This document shows positions 1 through 7,858 of a stretch of 64,000 nt of DNA, piece by piece. Below the pieces are notes generated by a model. That model made no database searches. It saw only the letters and a list, made by a program, of their open reading frames with translations, and was not told the origin of the DNA. How positions within the stretch are numbered: the stretch's first letter is position 1; every line of letters starts with the position of its first letter. Source of the stretch: Aureimonas glaciei (lineage in GTDB: Bacteria; Pseudomonadota; Alphaproteobacteria; Rhizobiales; Rhizobiaceae); assembly GCF_014643375.1 (NCBI RefSeq), contig NZ_BMJJ01000010.1:1-64000 (forward strand), in the 5' to 3' direction. Made by a program: the position numbers and the translations under genes.

Positions 1-32
1 ACAGGAAAGGGCCCGATCGGGCCCTTTCCTGT
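1..32. repeat. Perfect 32-bp palindrome (14-bp arms, GATC centre)
   Basis: Positions 1-14 and 19-32 are exact inverted copies around GATC, so the whole 32 bp is self-complementary. It could fold into a strong hairpin and act as a bidirectional terminator, but no T-run follows on the plus strand. The gene it would terminate lies left of the window. A dyad-symmetric protein binding site is the alternative. Confidence 0.6.
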
Positions 33-52
33 GTCGTGCCCTCTCGGACGCG

Positions 53-96
53 TGGCCTGGTTTTACTCCGCCACACTGGCCTGGAATTGCTCCGCC
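53..96. mobile_element. Remnant of an IS21-like end (two direct repeats)
   Basis: Two 20-bp direct repeats (53-72 and 77-96) share TGGCCTGG and end in CTCCGCC, 24 bp apart. Multiple short repeats of this style are typical of the termini of IS21-family elements, and I recognise the TGGCCTGG...CTCCGCC pattern from rhizobial members. No istA or istB transposase gene is nearby in the window, so this is at most a remnant or the edge of an element lying to the left. Confidence 0.45.
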
Positions 97-97
97 G

Positions 98-379
98 TTG
101 ACACAACTCGTCGAATCGCTCGTCTACGCCTGCGCCAATGCCGCCATCCGCACCCCAGCTCGCCGTCGTCAGCGCCAGGCACCTCGTCGCGTTCTCCCCG
201 GCGCCGCGGCTGATCTTCTCATCGAGCAACTCCGTATCGAGCGCAGCCGGGTGGCACAGCTCCGTTTGCAGAATGCCGATCTCCAGATGAAGACGGCAGC
301 CGATCAGCACGAGCTCATCGAACTCCGCAGCCAGATCGCCGCTGCATCCCGTCTCTTCCGGGCTCACGGACTGGCGTGA
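98..379 (+). CDS. Small coiled-coil protein, possibly truncated
   Basis: Reading from the TTG at 98 gives 93 aa. The first 35 residues are Arg/Ala-rich and unconvincing, while residues 38-90 form a regular amphipathic helix with Leu/Ile heptads, a likely coiled coil. The start abuts the IS21-like repeats, so the true N-terminus may have been removed. The 3' end overlaps the convergent gene at 364-885 by 16 bp. I do not recognise a family; it may be a gene fragment. Confidence 0.35.
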   Translation: MTQLVESLVYACANAAIRTPARRRQRQAPRRVLPGAAADLLIEQLRIERSRVAQLRLQNADLQMKTAADQHELIELRSQIAAASRLFRAHGLA

Positions 380-885
380 CGCTCGGCGCATTTGAAATCG
401 ACAGGCGCCTCGGTCACTGCGACCGGGGCCTTTTCGTTTGCGGTCACCGGAAACCGCGGTAGCCCGGAGCCTCGGAATGAATCGCTGATGTCGAGGTGCC
501 GGGAGAGGGCCGGCATCGGCATGTGTCTCAACGCGCGAACGCCGGAATCATTGAGTGACATGACCCATTCATTCGCCAGGCGATGATCCGAGCGCGATAG
601 ATCAAACTCCTGGTCCGTCGGGCGGCCGGCGTCGATGGCCAGGACGCAGTTTTTGACTCGCTGAGCGACACCTAGGTCACGCGCAGCTATCCGAGGCTTC
701 TCCTGGACCTCATCGACGACACGCTCCTCAACGAAATTGTCCTCGAATTCCTCCACATCCTCCGCGCCGCTAAATAGCCCCTGGGCAAAGCCGTCGAGCC
801 AGTTAGCTCCGTATACAGCCCCCCTCCTTAAAGCCCTCAGAATTGATCGTAGGGCTTTGATGACCCTGCTCAGTAGCTTGCGCAC
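364..885 (-). CDS. Hypothetical protein
   Basis: I place the start at the GTG at 885, because GAGGAG lies 7 bases upstream (TTGAGGAGATACGACGTG) and the sequence above it is AT-rich and promoter-like. That gives 173 aa. A longer reading from 1041 adds 52 Arg/Ser-rich residues without a good ribosome site. The protein has a basic N-terminal helix (RKLLSRVIKALRSILRALRR), an acidic middle (EDVEEFEDNFVEERVVDEVQE) and a C-terminal part with no motif I recognise. Function unknown. Confidence 0.5.
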   Translation of the reverse strand: MRKLLSRVIKALRSILRALRRGAVYGANWLDGFAQGLFSGAEDVEEFEDNFVEERVVDEVQEKPRIAARDLGVAQRVKNCVLAIDAGRPTDQEFDLSRSDHRLANEWVMSLNDSGVRALRHMPMPALSRHLDISDSFRGSGLPRFPVTANEKAPVAVTEAPVDFKCAERHASP

Positions 886-1109
886 GTCGTATCTCCTCAA
901 GTAAACTGTAAATGAAGACAAGGATAATTTCCGAACATCTCTTGTCTTCTGTGCAATAATTGTCCGAAATTTCGATGAAAGGCGCAACGAACGCTGGTTT
1001 ATTATGCGGAAAGGATTGACCGAAACCCTTTTAGGCGTCATTTATCTTAGATCGAATGTCCTATTCGCTTGACCGGAGGGTCAGGACGAGCATGAAGGAG
1101 TCCTTTGTT

Positions 1110-1556
1110 ATGGGGATGAATACGCAGATCTTGCCGGTGATCCAGACCGTCAGCAACAATCCCGGATCGGAGCGGCGTTCGTTCACGAATGCCCGGACCC
1201 GTCGTCAGAGAGCGCGAGACTTGGCCGACCGCCAGCTCAGCCTGGTCTTCTTCGATCTTGAAGTGCTCGAGACGATCTGCACGCTGAAGCCGCCGGCCGG
1301 CAAGGTGGACGCGGAGAAGGTCTACTCGACGCCGACCTTCCGTCCCGCCGCTATATATAATGACTCTGTCGCACCCACCTCATCGACCCTGGTGCATTAT
1401 CTCGAGCGCGCCGACCGGCAGTGCGCATTCCCCACCTGGTCGGATGACGACATGGATTCCTCGGGCTGGATGTCGTGCGGTGCAGAGAAAGCCCGTCGCA
1501 GCGACTGCTACTGCAGCCATCACATGCAGCTGGCCTATGGAAGGAAGGCAGCATGA
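1110..1556 (+). CDS. Protein with GcrA-like C-terminal zinc domain
   Basis: The start at 1110 has AAGGAG 9 bases upstream; ATGs at 1056 and 1092 are alternatives. The C-terminal 45 residues carry a Cys/His pattern (RQCAFP ... SCGAEK ... CYCSHHMQLAYG) closely resembling the zinc-binding tail of the cell-cycle regulator GcrA. The usual GcrA N-terminal HTH is not evident here; instead the N-terminal half is basic (RRQRARDLADRQ). The stop overlaps the next start as ATGA at 1553, so it should be translationally coupled to the multi-HTH gene that follows. The tail is a clear likeness; a role in transcription control is inferred. Confidence 0.6.
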   Translation: MGMNTQILPVIQTVSNNPGSERRSFTNARTRRQRARDLADRQLSLVFFDLEVLETICTLKPPAGKVDAEKVYSTPTFRPAAIYNDSVAPTSSTLVHYLERADRQCAFPTWSDDDMDSSGWMSCGAEKARRSDCYCSHHMQLAYGRKAA

Positions 1557-2215
1557 GCGCTTTTACTCCTGCCATCGACGCCCTGATCACCAAGCTCCTC
1601 GCCGCTGACCTGACACCCGAACAGATCGGCGCTCATCTCCAGATGCCGGCCGCATCGGTCATGAACAGGGCCTACCGCCTGTGCTTGCGGGAGAAAATCA
1701 GCAGCTCCCAGCGCGAAGCCGTCCTCCGGCTCCACGGCGAAGGCACCTCGATCAGCAGGATCGTCATGAGGACCAGGCTGAAACCGATCTCCATCAACAG
1801 GGTCCTCGTCGACGCGCAACGCATCCCTCCGCTGCCAGTCGATCCCGAGGCCGAGGCCATCCGTGCAGCGGTGGGCGTAGGCATTGCGGCGCCGGTCAAG
1901 ATCACCGAGCGTTCCAAGGAATTCCTGGAAGAACTCGCCAAGGGCATCGCAGCAGGCGAGACGCAGACCGCGATCGCCAGCCGCCTCGGCGTCGATCACA
2001 GCGTCGTTCACCGGACCGTCCATCAGCACGGGCTCGTCGAGAAAAAGGTCAGCAAGAAGGGCTGCTTGGAGAAGCGTTGCCCCGAGATCGAGTCCCTAAT
2101 CGCTGAGGGCCTGTCGGACTATGCGATCTCGAAGAAGCTAGGGAGCGATCTTGTCACGCTCCGCCGAGCGATCGAGAGAATGGGGCTTGGCGGTCGACGG
2201 GAGTATGCGGCATGA
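1553..2215 (+). CDS. Tandem helix-turn-helix protein (about four HTH units)
   Basis: The 220-aa product reads as four consecutive HTH-like units of about 45 aa. Recognition cores are LTPEQIGAHLQMPAASVMNRA, TSISRIVMRTRLKPISINRVL, ETQTAIASRLGVDHSVVHRTV and LSDYAISKKLGSDLVTLRRAI. The units resemble the GcrA and resolvase type HTH. It starts inside the stop of the preceding gene (ATGA) with GGAAGG upstream, and ends with another ATGA overlap into a related gene. Several HTHs in one chain suggest binding to an extended DNA site. Function is inferred; no enzymatic domain is present. Confidence 0.7.
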   Translation: MSAFTPAIDALITKLLAADLTPEQIGAHLQMPAASVMNRAYRLCLREKISSSQREAVLRLHGEGTSISRIVMRTRLKPISINRVLVDAQRIPPLPVDPEAEAIRAAVGVGIAAPVKITERSKEFLEELAKGIAAGETQTAIASRLGVDHSVVHRTVHQHGLVEKKVSKKGCLEKRCPEIESLIAEGLSDYAISKKLGSDLVTLRRAIERMGLGGRREYAA

Positions 2216-2873
2216 GCGGGCGCCCCTGGATCTCCGACGAGGAAGCTCGCCTCATCAGCTTGACCGGCGACGGCTTGCTCATCGGCGACATCGCCAAAAT
2301 CTCGACCGCACGCCGCATGCGACGCTCGTGCATCGCTCGAAAATGGGAGCTGCGCCGCATGGTCGCTGGTCGCCGGAAAAGACCGAGCGAATGCGGCAAC
2401 TGGCGGCCTCCGGCATGACGCGGGACAAGATCGCTGCAGAGATGGGCGTAGTGGCAAACACCGTTTCCGTCCACCTGAAGCGCCTCGGGATGCAGCGTGT
2501 TCCGAGGATTTCGGAGGAGCGGATCCAGCTGATCGCCGACATGCTTGCCCGGGGCCGCAGCCGCTCGACGATCGCCAGGCTGCTCGGCGTCCAGACATCG
2601 TATATCTACTACCACGTCAGAAAACATGGACTGGTCGGCCCGAGAACCGTTGTAAACATCGATGTTGAGCAGGCGGAGAGGGATGCGCTCTTGCTCCGCT
2701 TGGCGGGCGAGGGGATGTCCCACACCACGATCGCACGGCGGATGGGTACCTCGGCAACGAACGTCAGGAGCAAGCTCATGACGCTTGCCCACCGGGACGA
2801 GGTGATCGAGCTCAACGGCATGGCCGCGGTCCGCTACGTGAACAGGCGCAGCATGACCGCCGGATTTCGTTAA
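2212..2873 (+). pseudogene. Second tandem-HTH protein, frameshifted near 2340
   Basis: From the ATG at 2212 (ATGA overlap with the previous gene) the reading frame gives a GcrA-like first unit, PWISDEEARLISLTGDGLLIGDIAKI, then becomes non-protein-like and stops at 2418. A second frame, shifted by -1, takes over around 2338-2346 (GCTCGAAAATGGGA) and encodes three more HTH units to 2873 (MTRDKIAAEMGVVANTVSVH, RSRSTIARLLGVQTSYIYYH, MSHTTIARRMGTSATNVRSK). Joined, it would match the preceding gene in length and plan (about 220 aa). It could instead be two overlapping genes with a restart at ATG 2343, a programmed -1 shift at the A-run, or a sequencing error. Confidence 0.6.
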
Positions 2874-2964
2874 CCATCAGCTCCGATTGCTGAGTGCAGT
2901 CCGATATTACGTCTCCCATGTTCGAGACATCGGGCCGTGCTCAGCGGCGCCAAGGAACCGCCGG

Positions 2965-3963
2965 ATGAATCTCTTCGCACCGACCCCCCCTGACGTGTCC
3001 ATGATCCTCCGCATGGGTCGCAGCGGATTTGGCCCCGGCTTTATTAGCCGATCGATGACGCGAGCCATGACCACCATCGTCCGGCGGCCTGCACCCGCCA
3101 TGCCAGCGGTGCACACCAAGCCGCCGGTCCTGCTTCGGTACCATGGCGGTAAGTACAAGCTGGCGGACTGGATCATTGGGCACTTCCCGAAACACGACCG
3201 GTATACCGAGAGCTTCGGCGGTGGCGGATCCGTCCTGCTGCGGAAGCCACGGGCGAGGGCAGAAATCTACAACGATCTGGACCTCGAGATCGTCTCGCTG
3301 TTCCGGATCCTCCGCAACGCCGCGGCGGCTGACCGCCTGGCCGAGCTGGTCTGGCTGACCCCGTTCTCGCGGGTGGATTTTCTCGCCGCATATCAGCCTG
3401 GCGCCGACGACATGGAGCGTGCCCTCCACATACTGACGAGATCGTTCCTGGGGTACTCACCGACGGCGGCGACGAGGACGCGCCTCTGCGGGCTCGGCAT
3501 CAACACCGACCCCGGCAAGTTCGAGCCATCCCGATGGAATTCCGTTCCCGAGACCGTGCGCCGGCTGTCCGAGCGCATGCGGGGATTGATCGTCGAGAAC
3601 CGACCCGCGATGCAGGTCATCGCGGACCACGACAGCGCCGACACGCTACACTACGTCGACCCGCCCTATGTCCATGCCGGGCGCGGCAGCCGGTCGGACT
3701 ATCGCCACGAGATGGACGATCCGGACCATGTCGAGCTGCTCGAATTCCTGAAGACGGTAAACGGCTACGTCGTCGTCTCCGGCTATCACTCCGAACTCTA
3801 CGCTAAGCACCTCGGCGCCTGGATGCAGGTCGAGATGAAGGCATACACTCATGAAGCCAAGCCGAGGACCGAGGTCTTGTGGATCAACCCGCACGCCGAG
3901 GCCGCTCTGCGCGAGCAAGGCAGGCTAGGGATCCGGCAGGAGGACCTGTTCGCGTCCGCATAA
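2965..3963 (+). CDS. D12-class (Dam-like) DNA adenine N6-methyltransferase
   Basis: This 332-aa protein transfers methyl groups from AdoMet to adenine in DNA. It contains the AdoMet-binding motif FGGGGSVLL (from about residue 84) and the catalytic DPPY motif (232-235). The N-terminal LLRYHGGKYKLADWI segment is characteristic of the MethyltransfD12 family. I chose ATG 2965 because AAGGA lies 8 bases upstream; the ORF is open from 2887 and ATG 3067 is a shorter option. No cognate restriction nuclease is adjacent, so it looks like an orphan, phage-type methylase that could protect island DNA or mark regulatory sites. Confidence 0.88.
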   Translation: MNLFAPTPPDVSMILRMGRSGFGPGFISRSMTRAMTTIVRRPAPAMPAVHTKPPVLLRYHGGKYKLADWIIGHFPKHDRYTESFGGGGSVLLRKPRARAEIYNDLDLEIVSLFRILRNAAAADRLAELVWLTPFSRVDFLAAYQPGADDMERALHILTRSFLGYSPTAATRTRLCGLGINTDPGKFEPSRWNSVPETVRRLSERMRGLIVENRPAMQVIADHDSADTLHYVDPPYVHAGRGSRSDYRHEMDDPDHVELLEFLKTVNGYVVVSGYHSELYAKHLGAWMQVEMKAYTHEAKPRTEVLWINPHAEAALREQGRLGIRQEDLFASA

Positions 3964-3978
3964 CTCAGAAGACGGCAC

Positions 3979-4770
3979 TTAAACACCGGAAGGTCCAGCA
4001 TCTAGACGTTCCAGAGAAACTCTGTTTCGTCCTTCGGCTTTCGCTATGTACAGCTGGCGGTCGGCTCGGACGAAAAGCACGTCATAACTCGCGGCGCTCC
4101 GGAATATGACGCCGCCGACGCTGATCGTCAGCGGCCATGAGATCCCGTCAGCTTTGAAGATCGCGTCGCAGACCCCTTTCCGGATACGCTCTGCGGCGTC
4201 GCTCGCGTCAGCTGTTCCGACATCTCGCAGGAGGACTGCGAACTCTTCACCGCCGATGCGTCCCACCAGGTCTCGCTCCCGTACATTCGTTTTGATGGCG
4301 GCCGCAATGATCTTCAGCGCAACGTCGCCGCGTTCGTGGCCGAGTCGATCGTTAATCATTTTGAAGTTGTCGGCATCGATGACGAGGAGAGCCCCGCTCG
4401 GCCAGCCTTCGGACGTTTGTTTTAGGGATGTCTCGACGAGGGCGGTGAAGGCCCTCCGATTGAGAACGTCGGTGAGGACGTCGGTCGTCGCGACGACCAT
4501 AAGCCTCCCGTATGCAACGGCGAGTTCCCGCATCAGGAACATCGCCAGAAACAGTAACGGAGCTGCCAAAACCACCGGTAACATGAGGTCGACGATTAAG
4601 GCGTGACGGTGCTGCTGCGGGGTGAGGTCGGGAATATTCACCGACCCGACCAGAAGGGTGACGCCGACGCATAAGATTGTTCCGAGGATCGTGAATACGA
4701 TGACCCGGGGCCAGCCGGTAGCGGATAGCCCAAGCCACCTGAAGCTCCGGCGCTTCTGATCCTCCGTCAA
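3979..4770 (-). CDS. Membrane diguanylate cyclase (GGDEF domain)
   Basis: The 263-aa protein has two hydrophobic segments in its first 100 residues (around IVFTILGTILCVGVTLLV and LMLPVVLAAPLLFLAMFLM) and a C-terminal GGDEF domain. The catalytic loop is intact as GRIGGEEFAVLLRD, so it should make c-di-GMP from two GTP at the inner membrane. No RxxD inhibitory site is obvious to me. Its ATG overlaps the stop of the upstream EAL gene (4767-4770), giving a synthesis/degradation pair in one transcript. Confidence 0.88.
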   Translation of the reverse strand: MTEDQKRRSFRWLGLSATGWPRVIVFTILGTILCVGVTLLVGSVNIPDLTPQQHRHALIVDLMLPVVLAAPLLFLAMFLMRELAVAYGRLMVVATTDVLTDVLNRRAFTALVETSLKQTSEGWPSGALLVIDADNFKMINDRLGHERGDVALKIIAAAIKTNVRERDLVGRIGGEEFAVLLRDVGTADASDAAERIRKGVCDAIFKADGISWPLTISVGGVIFRSAASYDVLFVRADRQLYIAKAEGRNRVSLERLDAGPSGV

Positions 4771-6524
4771 AGCAACGCTTTCTCGCGATCTTGGAGCCAG
4801 GCCCGGAACGCATCGGGTAGCATAGGCCTACCGAAATAGTAGCCCTGTCCCTCGTCGCATCCGGCCCGGACAAGCAGGTCAGTTGTCGCCTTGTCCTCGA
4901 TCCCCTCGGCGACCACCCGATAACCGAGGTCGTGACACAACGTGATCATCGCCCGCACGAGGGTCAGCGCCTTCTCGTCCGTCGTCAGGTTCAGGAGGAA
5001 TGACCGATCAATTTTCACGACATCGACCGGCAGCTTCTGCAGATACGAAAGACTGCTGTAGCCAGTACCGAAATCGTCGATTGCCAGCGTCAGGCCCATC
5101 GACGAAATGGCGCCGAGTTTGTCGAGCCCATTGCCTCCCTCGCGCATCACCGCGCCTTCGGTAATCTCAAGTTCAATCTGATCTGACGAGATTCTATGCT
5201 CGCGCAGTCTCTGTTCCAGCATCGGTAGGAATTCGGTGTCCTCCAAATTGCTGGGGGAGATGTTGATCGACAATCGGACGAAAACTTCCTGACGTTGCCA
5301 TGCCGCCATCTGCGCGAGGCTAGCGTCGACGACCCATTCTGTCAGCGAGCGGATGTCGCCTGTGGACTCGATGATGGGCACGAATTCGGCTGGCGAGATT
5401 GCTCCGGATTCCGGATGTGTCCATCGCACCAACGCCTCAGTGCCCTTACACTCGCCGCTCCAGAGATCCACTCGCGGCTGGTAGACGAGATGCAGTTGGT
5501 CTTCTGCGATGGCGCTCTTGAACGCGTTCAGGATCCAGTACCTGCGGGCGTCCGACTGATCCTCTTTCCGTGAGTAGAAGCTGACCGTGTCGCCGGCGAG
5601 GCGGGCGCCTTGGGCTGCGGCGTGCGCTGTCCGGAGGACCTCCCGCGGCTCGATGTCGCCTAACTGAAATTCCGATACACCTATCCTCGGGCTCAGCAGG
5701 AAACCCGATCGAAGTGTCCGATGCTGATTCTGAGTCCTGCTCCGGAGCAACGCCGCATAGCTGGTCTTCTCGACGCCGGACGGCGCCATGAACGCAAAGT
5801 GGGTCGAGCCGACATGATAAAGGGGACGGTGCGGACCGATGATCGCCTGAATTGTCGCCGCGGCAGCCTGGACGACTTCGTCGAAGTAGCGTGTTCCCAT
5901 GACCCGTGCGGCCTGGTCCATTTCTAAACTGCTCGCGATTTCGACGAGCACCGCCATCCTGGTCCCGCCCGGTTCATCGAGCGCCATGTCTGTCAGGTCG
6001 TCGAGGAACTGGTTGCGGTTCGGCATGCCACTGATTGCGTCGACACGTCCGACCGCATGCAGCATCTCGACCTGCGCCATCACGATCTCCGCCAGATCAG
6101 TTAGCGCCTGTAGTTCGTCGTCTGATGCCGTTCGAGGTTCATTACCGAGAACGCAAAGCGAGCCGAGGCAGTGTCCCTGCGGCGTCACCAGTGGCGCGCC
6201 GGCATAGAACCGGATGCCGGTCCTCGCGTAGGCGCCTCTCCTGTATGCGTTGCTTTCCAGTAGATCCTCGACGACGATAATGCTGCTGGTCTCAACGACG
6301 TCGGCGCACGGTGCCCCCTGTCGAGGGACGGATTCCGCAATTACTTCGATCCGGGACTTGAACCACTGGCGGTCGGCGTCGGTCAGCGAGATGAGCGCCA
6401 TGGGCAGACCAAAAATCTGCGCGGCTAGGCGAGTAATGCGGTCAAACCCGCGGTGAGGCGTGGTGTCGAGCAGATCGAGCTGCCGCAGCGCGTCAAGGCG
6501 CGTACTTTCCGTCGATTGAGCCAT
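4767..6524 (-). CDS. GAF / degenerate GGDEF / EAL c-di-GMP phosphodiesterase
   Basis: I place the start at 6524, with GAGAGG 7 bases upstream, giving 585 aa (10 fewer than the longest reading). An N-terminal GAF domain (roughly 10-160) is followed by a GGDEF domain whose active loop is lost (VGSTHFAF in place of RxGGDEF). The C-terminal EAL domain (about 330-585) keeps GTEALVRW, SINIS, DDFGTGYSSLSYL, KIDRSF, VAEGIE and QGYYFGRP. It should hydrolyse c-di-GMP to pGpG, with GAF sensing a small ligand. It lies upstream of, and overlaps by 4 bp, the diguanylate cyclase. Confidence 0.9.
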   Translation of the reverse strand: MAQSTESTRLDALRQLDLLDTTPHRGFDRITRLAAQIFGLPMALISLTDADRQWFKSRIEVIAESVPRQGAPCADVVETSSIIVVEDLLESNAYRRGAYARTGIRFYAGAPLVTPQGHCLGSLCVLGNEPRTASDDELQALTDLAEIVMAQVEMLHAVGRVDAISGMPNRNQFLDDLTDMALDEPGGTRMAVLVEIASSLEMDQAARVMGTRYFDEVVQAAAATIQAIIGPHRPLYHVGSTHFAFMAPSGVEKTSYAALLRSRTQNQHRTLRSGFLLSPRIGVSEFQLGDIEPREVLRTAHAAAQGARLAGDTVSFYSRKEDQSDARRYWILNAFKSAIAEDQLHLVYQPRVDLWSGECKGTEALVRWTHPESGAISPAEFVPIIESTGDIRSLTEWVVDASLAQMAAWQRQEVFVRLSINISPSNLEDTEFLPMLEQRLREHRISSDQIELEITEGAVMREGGNGLDKLGAISSMGLTLAIDDFGTGYSSLSYLQKLPVDVVKIDRSFLLNLTTDEKALTLVRAMITLCHDLGYRVVAEGIEDKATTDLLVRAGCDEGQGYYFGRPMLPDAFRAWLQDREKALL

Positions 6525-6877
6525 TCCACAACCTCTCGTCCGACGCTCTGGCATGATGGCGCCCCTATCGGTGGTTGTCTACACTCTGCGAAAAATGCGA
6601 CGCTCGTTGCGCCACTTGGATGGGGTGGGGTGCGAACGAGAGGCACGGCAAGTCGGGGCGGCCTACAGCATCCTGAAGGAGGACCTCCGCACATACGTCG
6701 TTGCCCGGCTGCGATACACTGCTTTGTGAAAGATCGAAAAATTCGAATTCGTCAGTATCGTGACGGGAGATCCAGCTTAACTGGGCTCCCAAGGTCCTCC
6801 GCCAATGAAGCGCTGGTCATACGGATGACTCAGGAGGCCAAGTCGGCAAGTCAACTCGACTTGCTGGGCGTCATCTG
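6525..6877. other. Intergenic stretch, no convincing gene
   Basis: Open frames cross this 353-bp stretch, but none has protein-like composition and a ribosome site. It must contain the promoter of the EAL/GGDEF operon (reading left) and the 3' flank of the gene at 6878-7183. A tiny frame ending TCATCTGCTAG near 6881 has no support. Confidence 0.4.
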
Positions 6878-7183
6878 CTAGCTGGCCTTGCCGTCGTCGG
6901 CCTTTGTCTTCGGCTTTCGAGCCTTCTTGGCCTTCGGCTTCGTCTCCGCATCGGCGTCACCGACACGCCCGGAGATCGCTGCCTCCTGCAACCGGTCGGC
7001 CTTCGCAGGATCCGCATCGGCAGTCGAGATTACGGCAAGGAACGCGGCGCGCACGATCTCCGACTTGGATGCTTCCGGGTGTCTTTTCCGGACAGCGTTA
7101 AATAGCTTCTTCGGCCTCATGTCCGGTGTCGCGAGTTCTGACACGGTTTTCGAAATTGTCTCGATCGATGAGGGCATTGGCAC
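6878..7183 (-). CDS. Small protein with basic Lys-rich tail
   Basis: 101 aa. Residues 20-60 form a predicted helical domain (RPKKLFNAVRKRHPEASKSEIVRAAFLAVI), and the C-terminus is a Lys/Ala/Pro-rich tail (KPKAKKARKPKTKADDGK) like those of histone H1-like or DNA-associated proteins. No strong ribosome site precedes 7183, so ATG 7177 is possible. The family is not recognised; DNA or RNA binding is a guess from the tail. Confidence 0.55.
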   Translation of the reverse strand: MPMPSSIETISKTVSELATPDMRPKKLFNAVRKRHPEASKSEIVRAAFLAVISTADADPAKADRLQEAAISGRVGDADAETKPKAKKARKPKTKADDGKAS

Positions 7184-7235
7184 AGGTCCAAACGTTGACA
7201 GGAATTTCGCAAACGCACAGCGTGCACTGTCACAG

Positions 7236-7445
7236 TCAAGCGTCGTCTTCGGGCTCGCGTCCTACATGGGCGAGGATCGCACGATCAACTTCCCGTTTCG
7301 TGTAGCCATGCTGCCGAACCAGCGTGCGATGCGACACGCCGGCGTCGATCATCGTGATGATGCGCCGACGCTCAAAGCCGCAGATTATGCGTCTCGGTTC
7401 TAGCCGGAGGAGACGGCGGATGCGCAGGAGCAGTCGCCGAGGCAT
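7236..7445 (-). CDS. Small HTH-like protein
   Basis: 69 aa. The start codon shares a base with the stop of the upstream XRE gene (TGATG at 7443-7447), a classic coupled arrangement. The C-terminal half, RRRIITMIDAGVSHRTLVRQHGYTKREVDRAILAHVG, reads as a homeodomain-like HTH; the N-terminus is very Arg-rich. It probably acts with its XRE neighbour. Longer readings in this frame run antisense to that neighbour and are rejected. Confidence 0.55.
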   Translation of the reverse strand: MPRRLLLRIRRLLRLEPRRIICGFERRRIITMIDAGVSHRTLVRQHGYTKREVDRAILAHVGREPEDDA

Positions 7446-7672
7446 CAGCTCAGGATGCCATGGGGAAGACGGAGGGCTTTGCCGATCGCCTGAATTTCCT
7501 CGTCCGATGCCGAGACGCCGCTCTCGATGCCGACCAGGCGGCTGACGGGAATGCCGCTTCGGGCTGATACATACTGGATCGGAAGGCCGGCGAATTGGCG
7601 GTAAGCCTTCGCGGTCGTGAAGCCTTCGGCGATCATCGCAACGACGGCTTCTGGAAGCTGGGGAGTGGTCAT
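7445..7672 (-). CDS. XRE-like HTH regulator
   Basis: 75 aa containing an HTH_3-type fold: YRQFAGLPIQYVSARSGIPVSRLVGIESG followed by ASDEEIQAIGKALRLP. It is first in a two-gene minus-strand unit divergent from the TadG-like gene. The upstream region holds two small palindromes (7689-7698 and 7702-7712) that could be its operator, implying autoregulation. No good Shine-Dalgarno is visible. Confidence 0.65.
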   Translation of the reverse strand: MTTPQLPEAVVAMIAEGFTTAKAYRQFAGLPIQYVSARSGIPVSRLVGIESGVSASDEEIQAIGKALRLPHGILS

Positions 7673-7688
7673 GGGGTTGTCCGTGTGT

Positions 7689-7712
7689 CGTGATCACGTG
7701 TCCCCTAAGGGG
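7689..7712. promoter_or_regulatory. Two palindromes, candidate operator
   Basis: CGTGATCACG (7689-7698) is a perfect palindrome, and CCCCTAAGGGG (7702-7712) is an inverted repeat with a single-base centre. They sit 17 bp upstream of the XRE start, between divergent genes. Binding by the XRE product is inferred from position only. Confidence 0.35.
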
Positions 7713-7858
7713 CTTCGATAACCAACGTGTGACACAGCGAGGTACGAAAACCGCCGCCTTACGAGCAGCAGAACTCATTCAAATGCACACGCTCGCTGAC
7801 ACCAATTCCACAAGCCTTCTGCTCTAGCTCTGTGAGCGAAATGTTATGGGAGGCAGTG

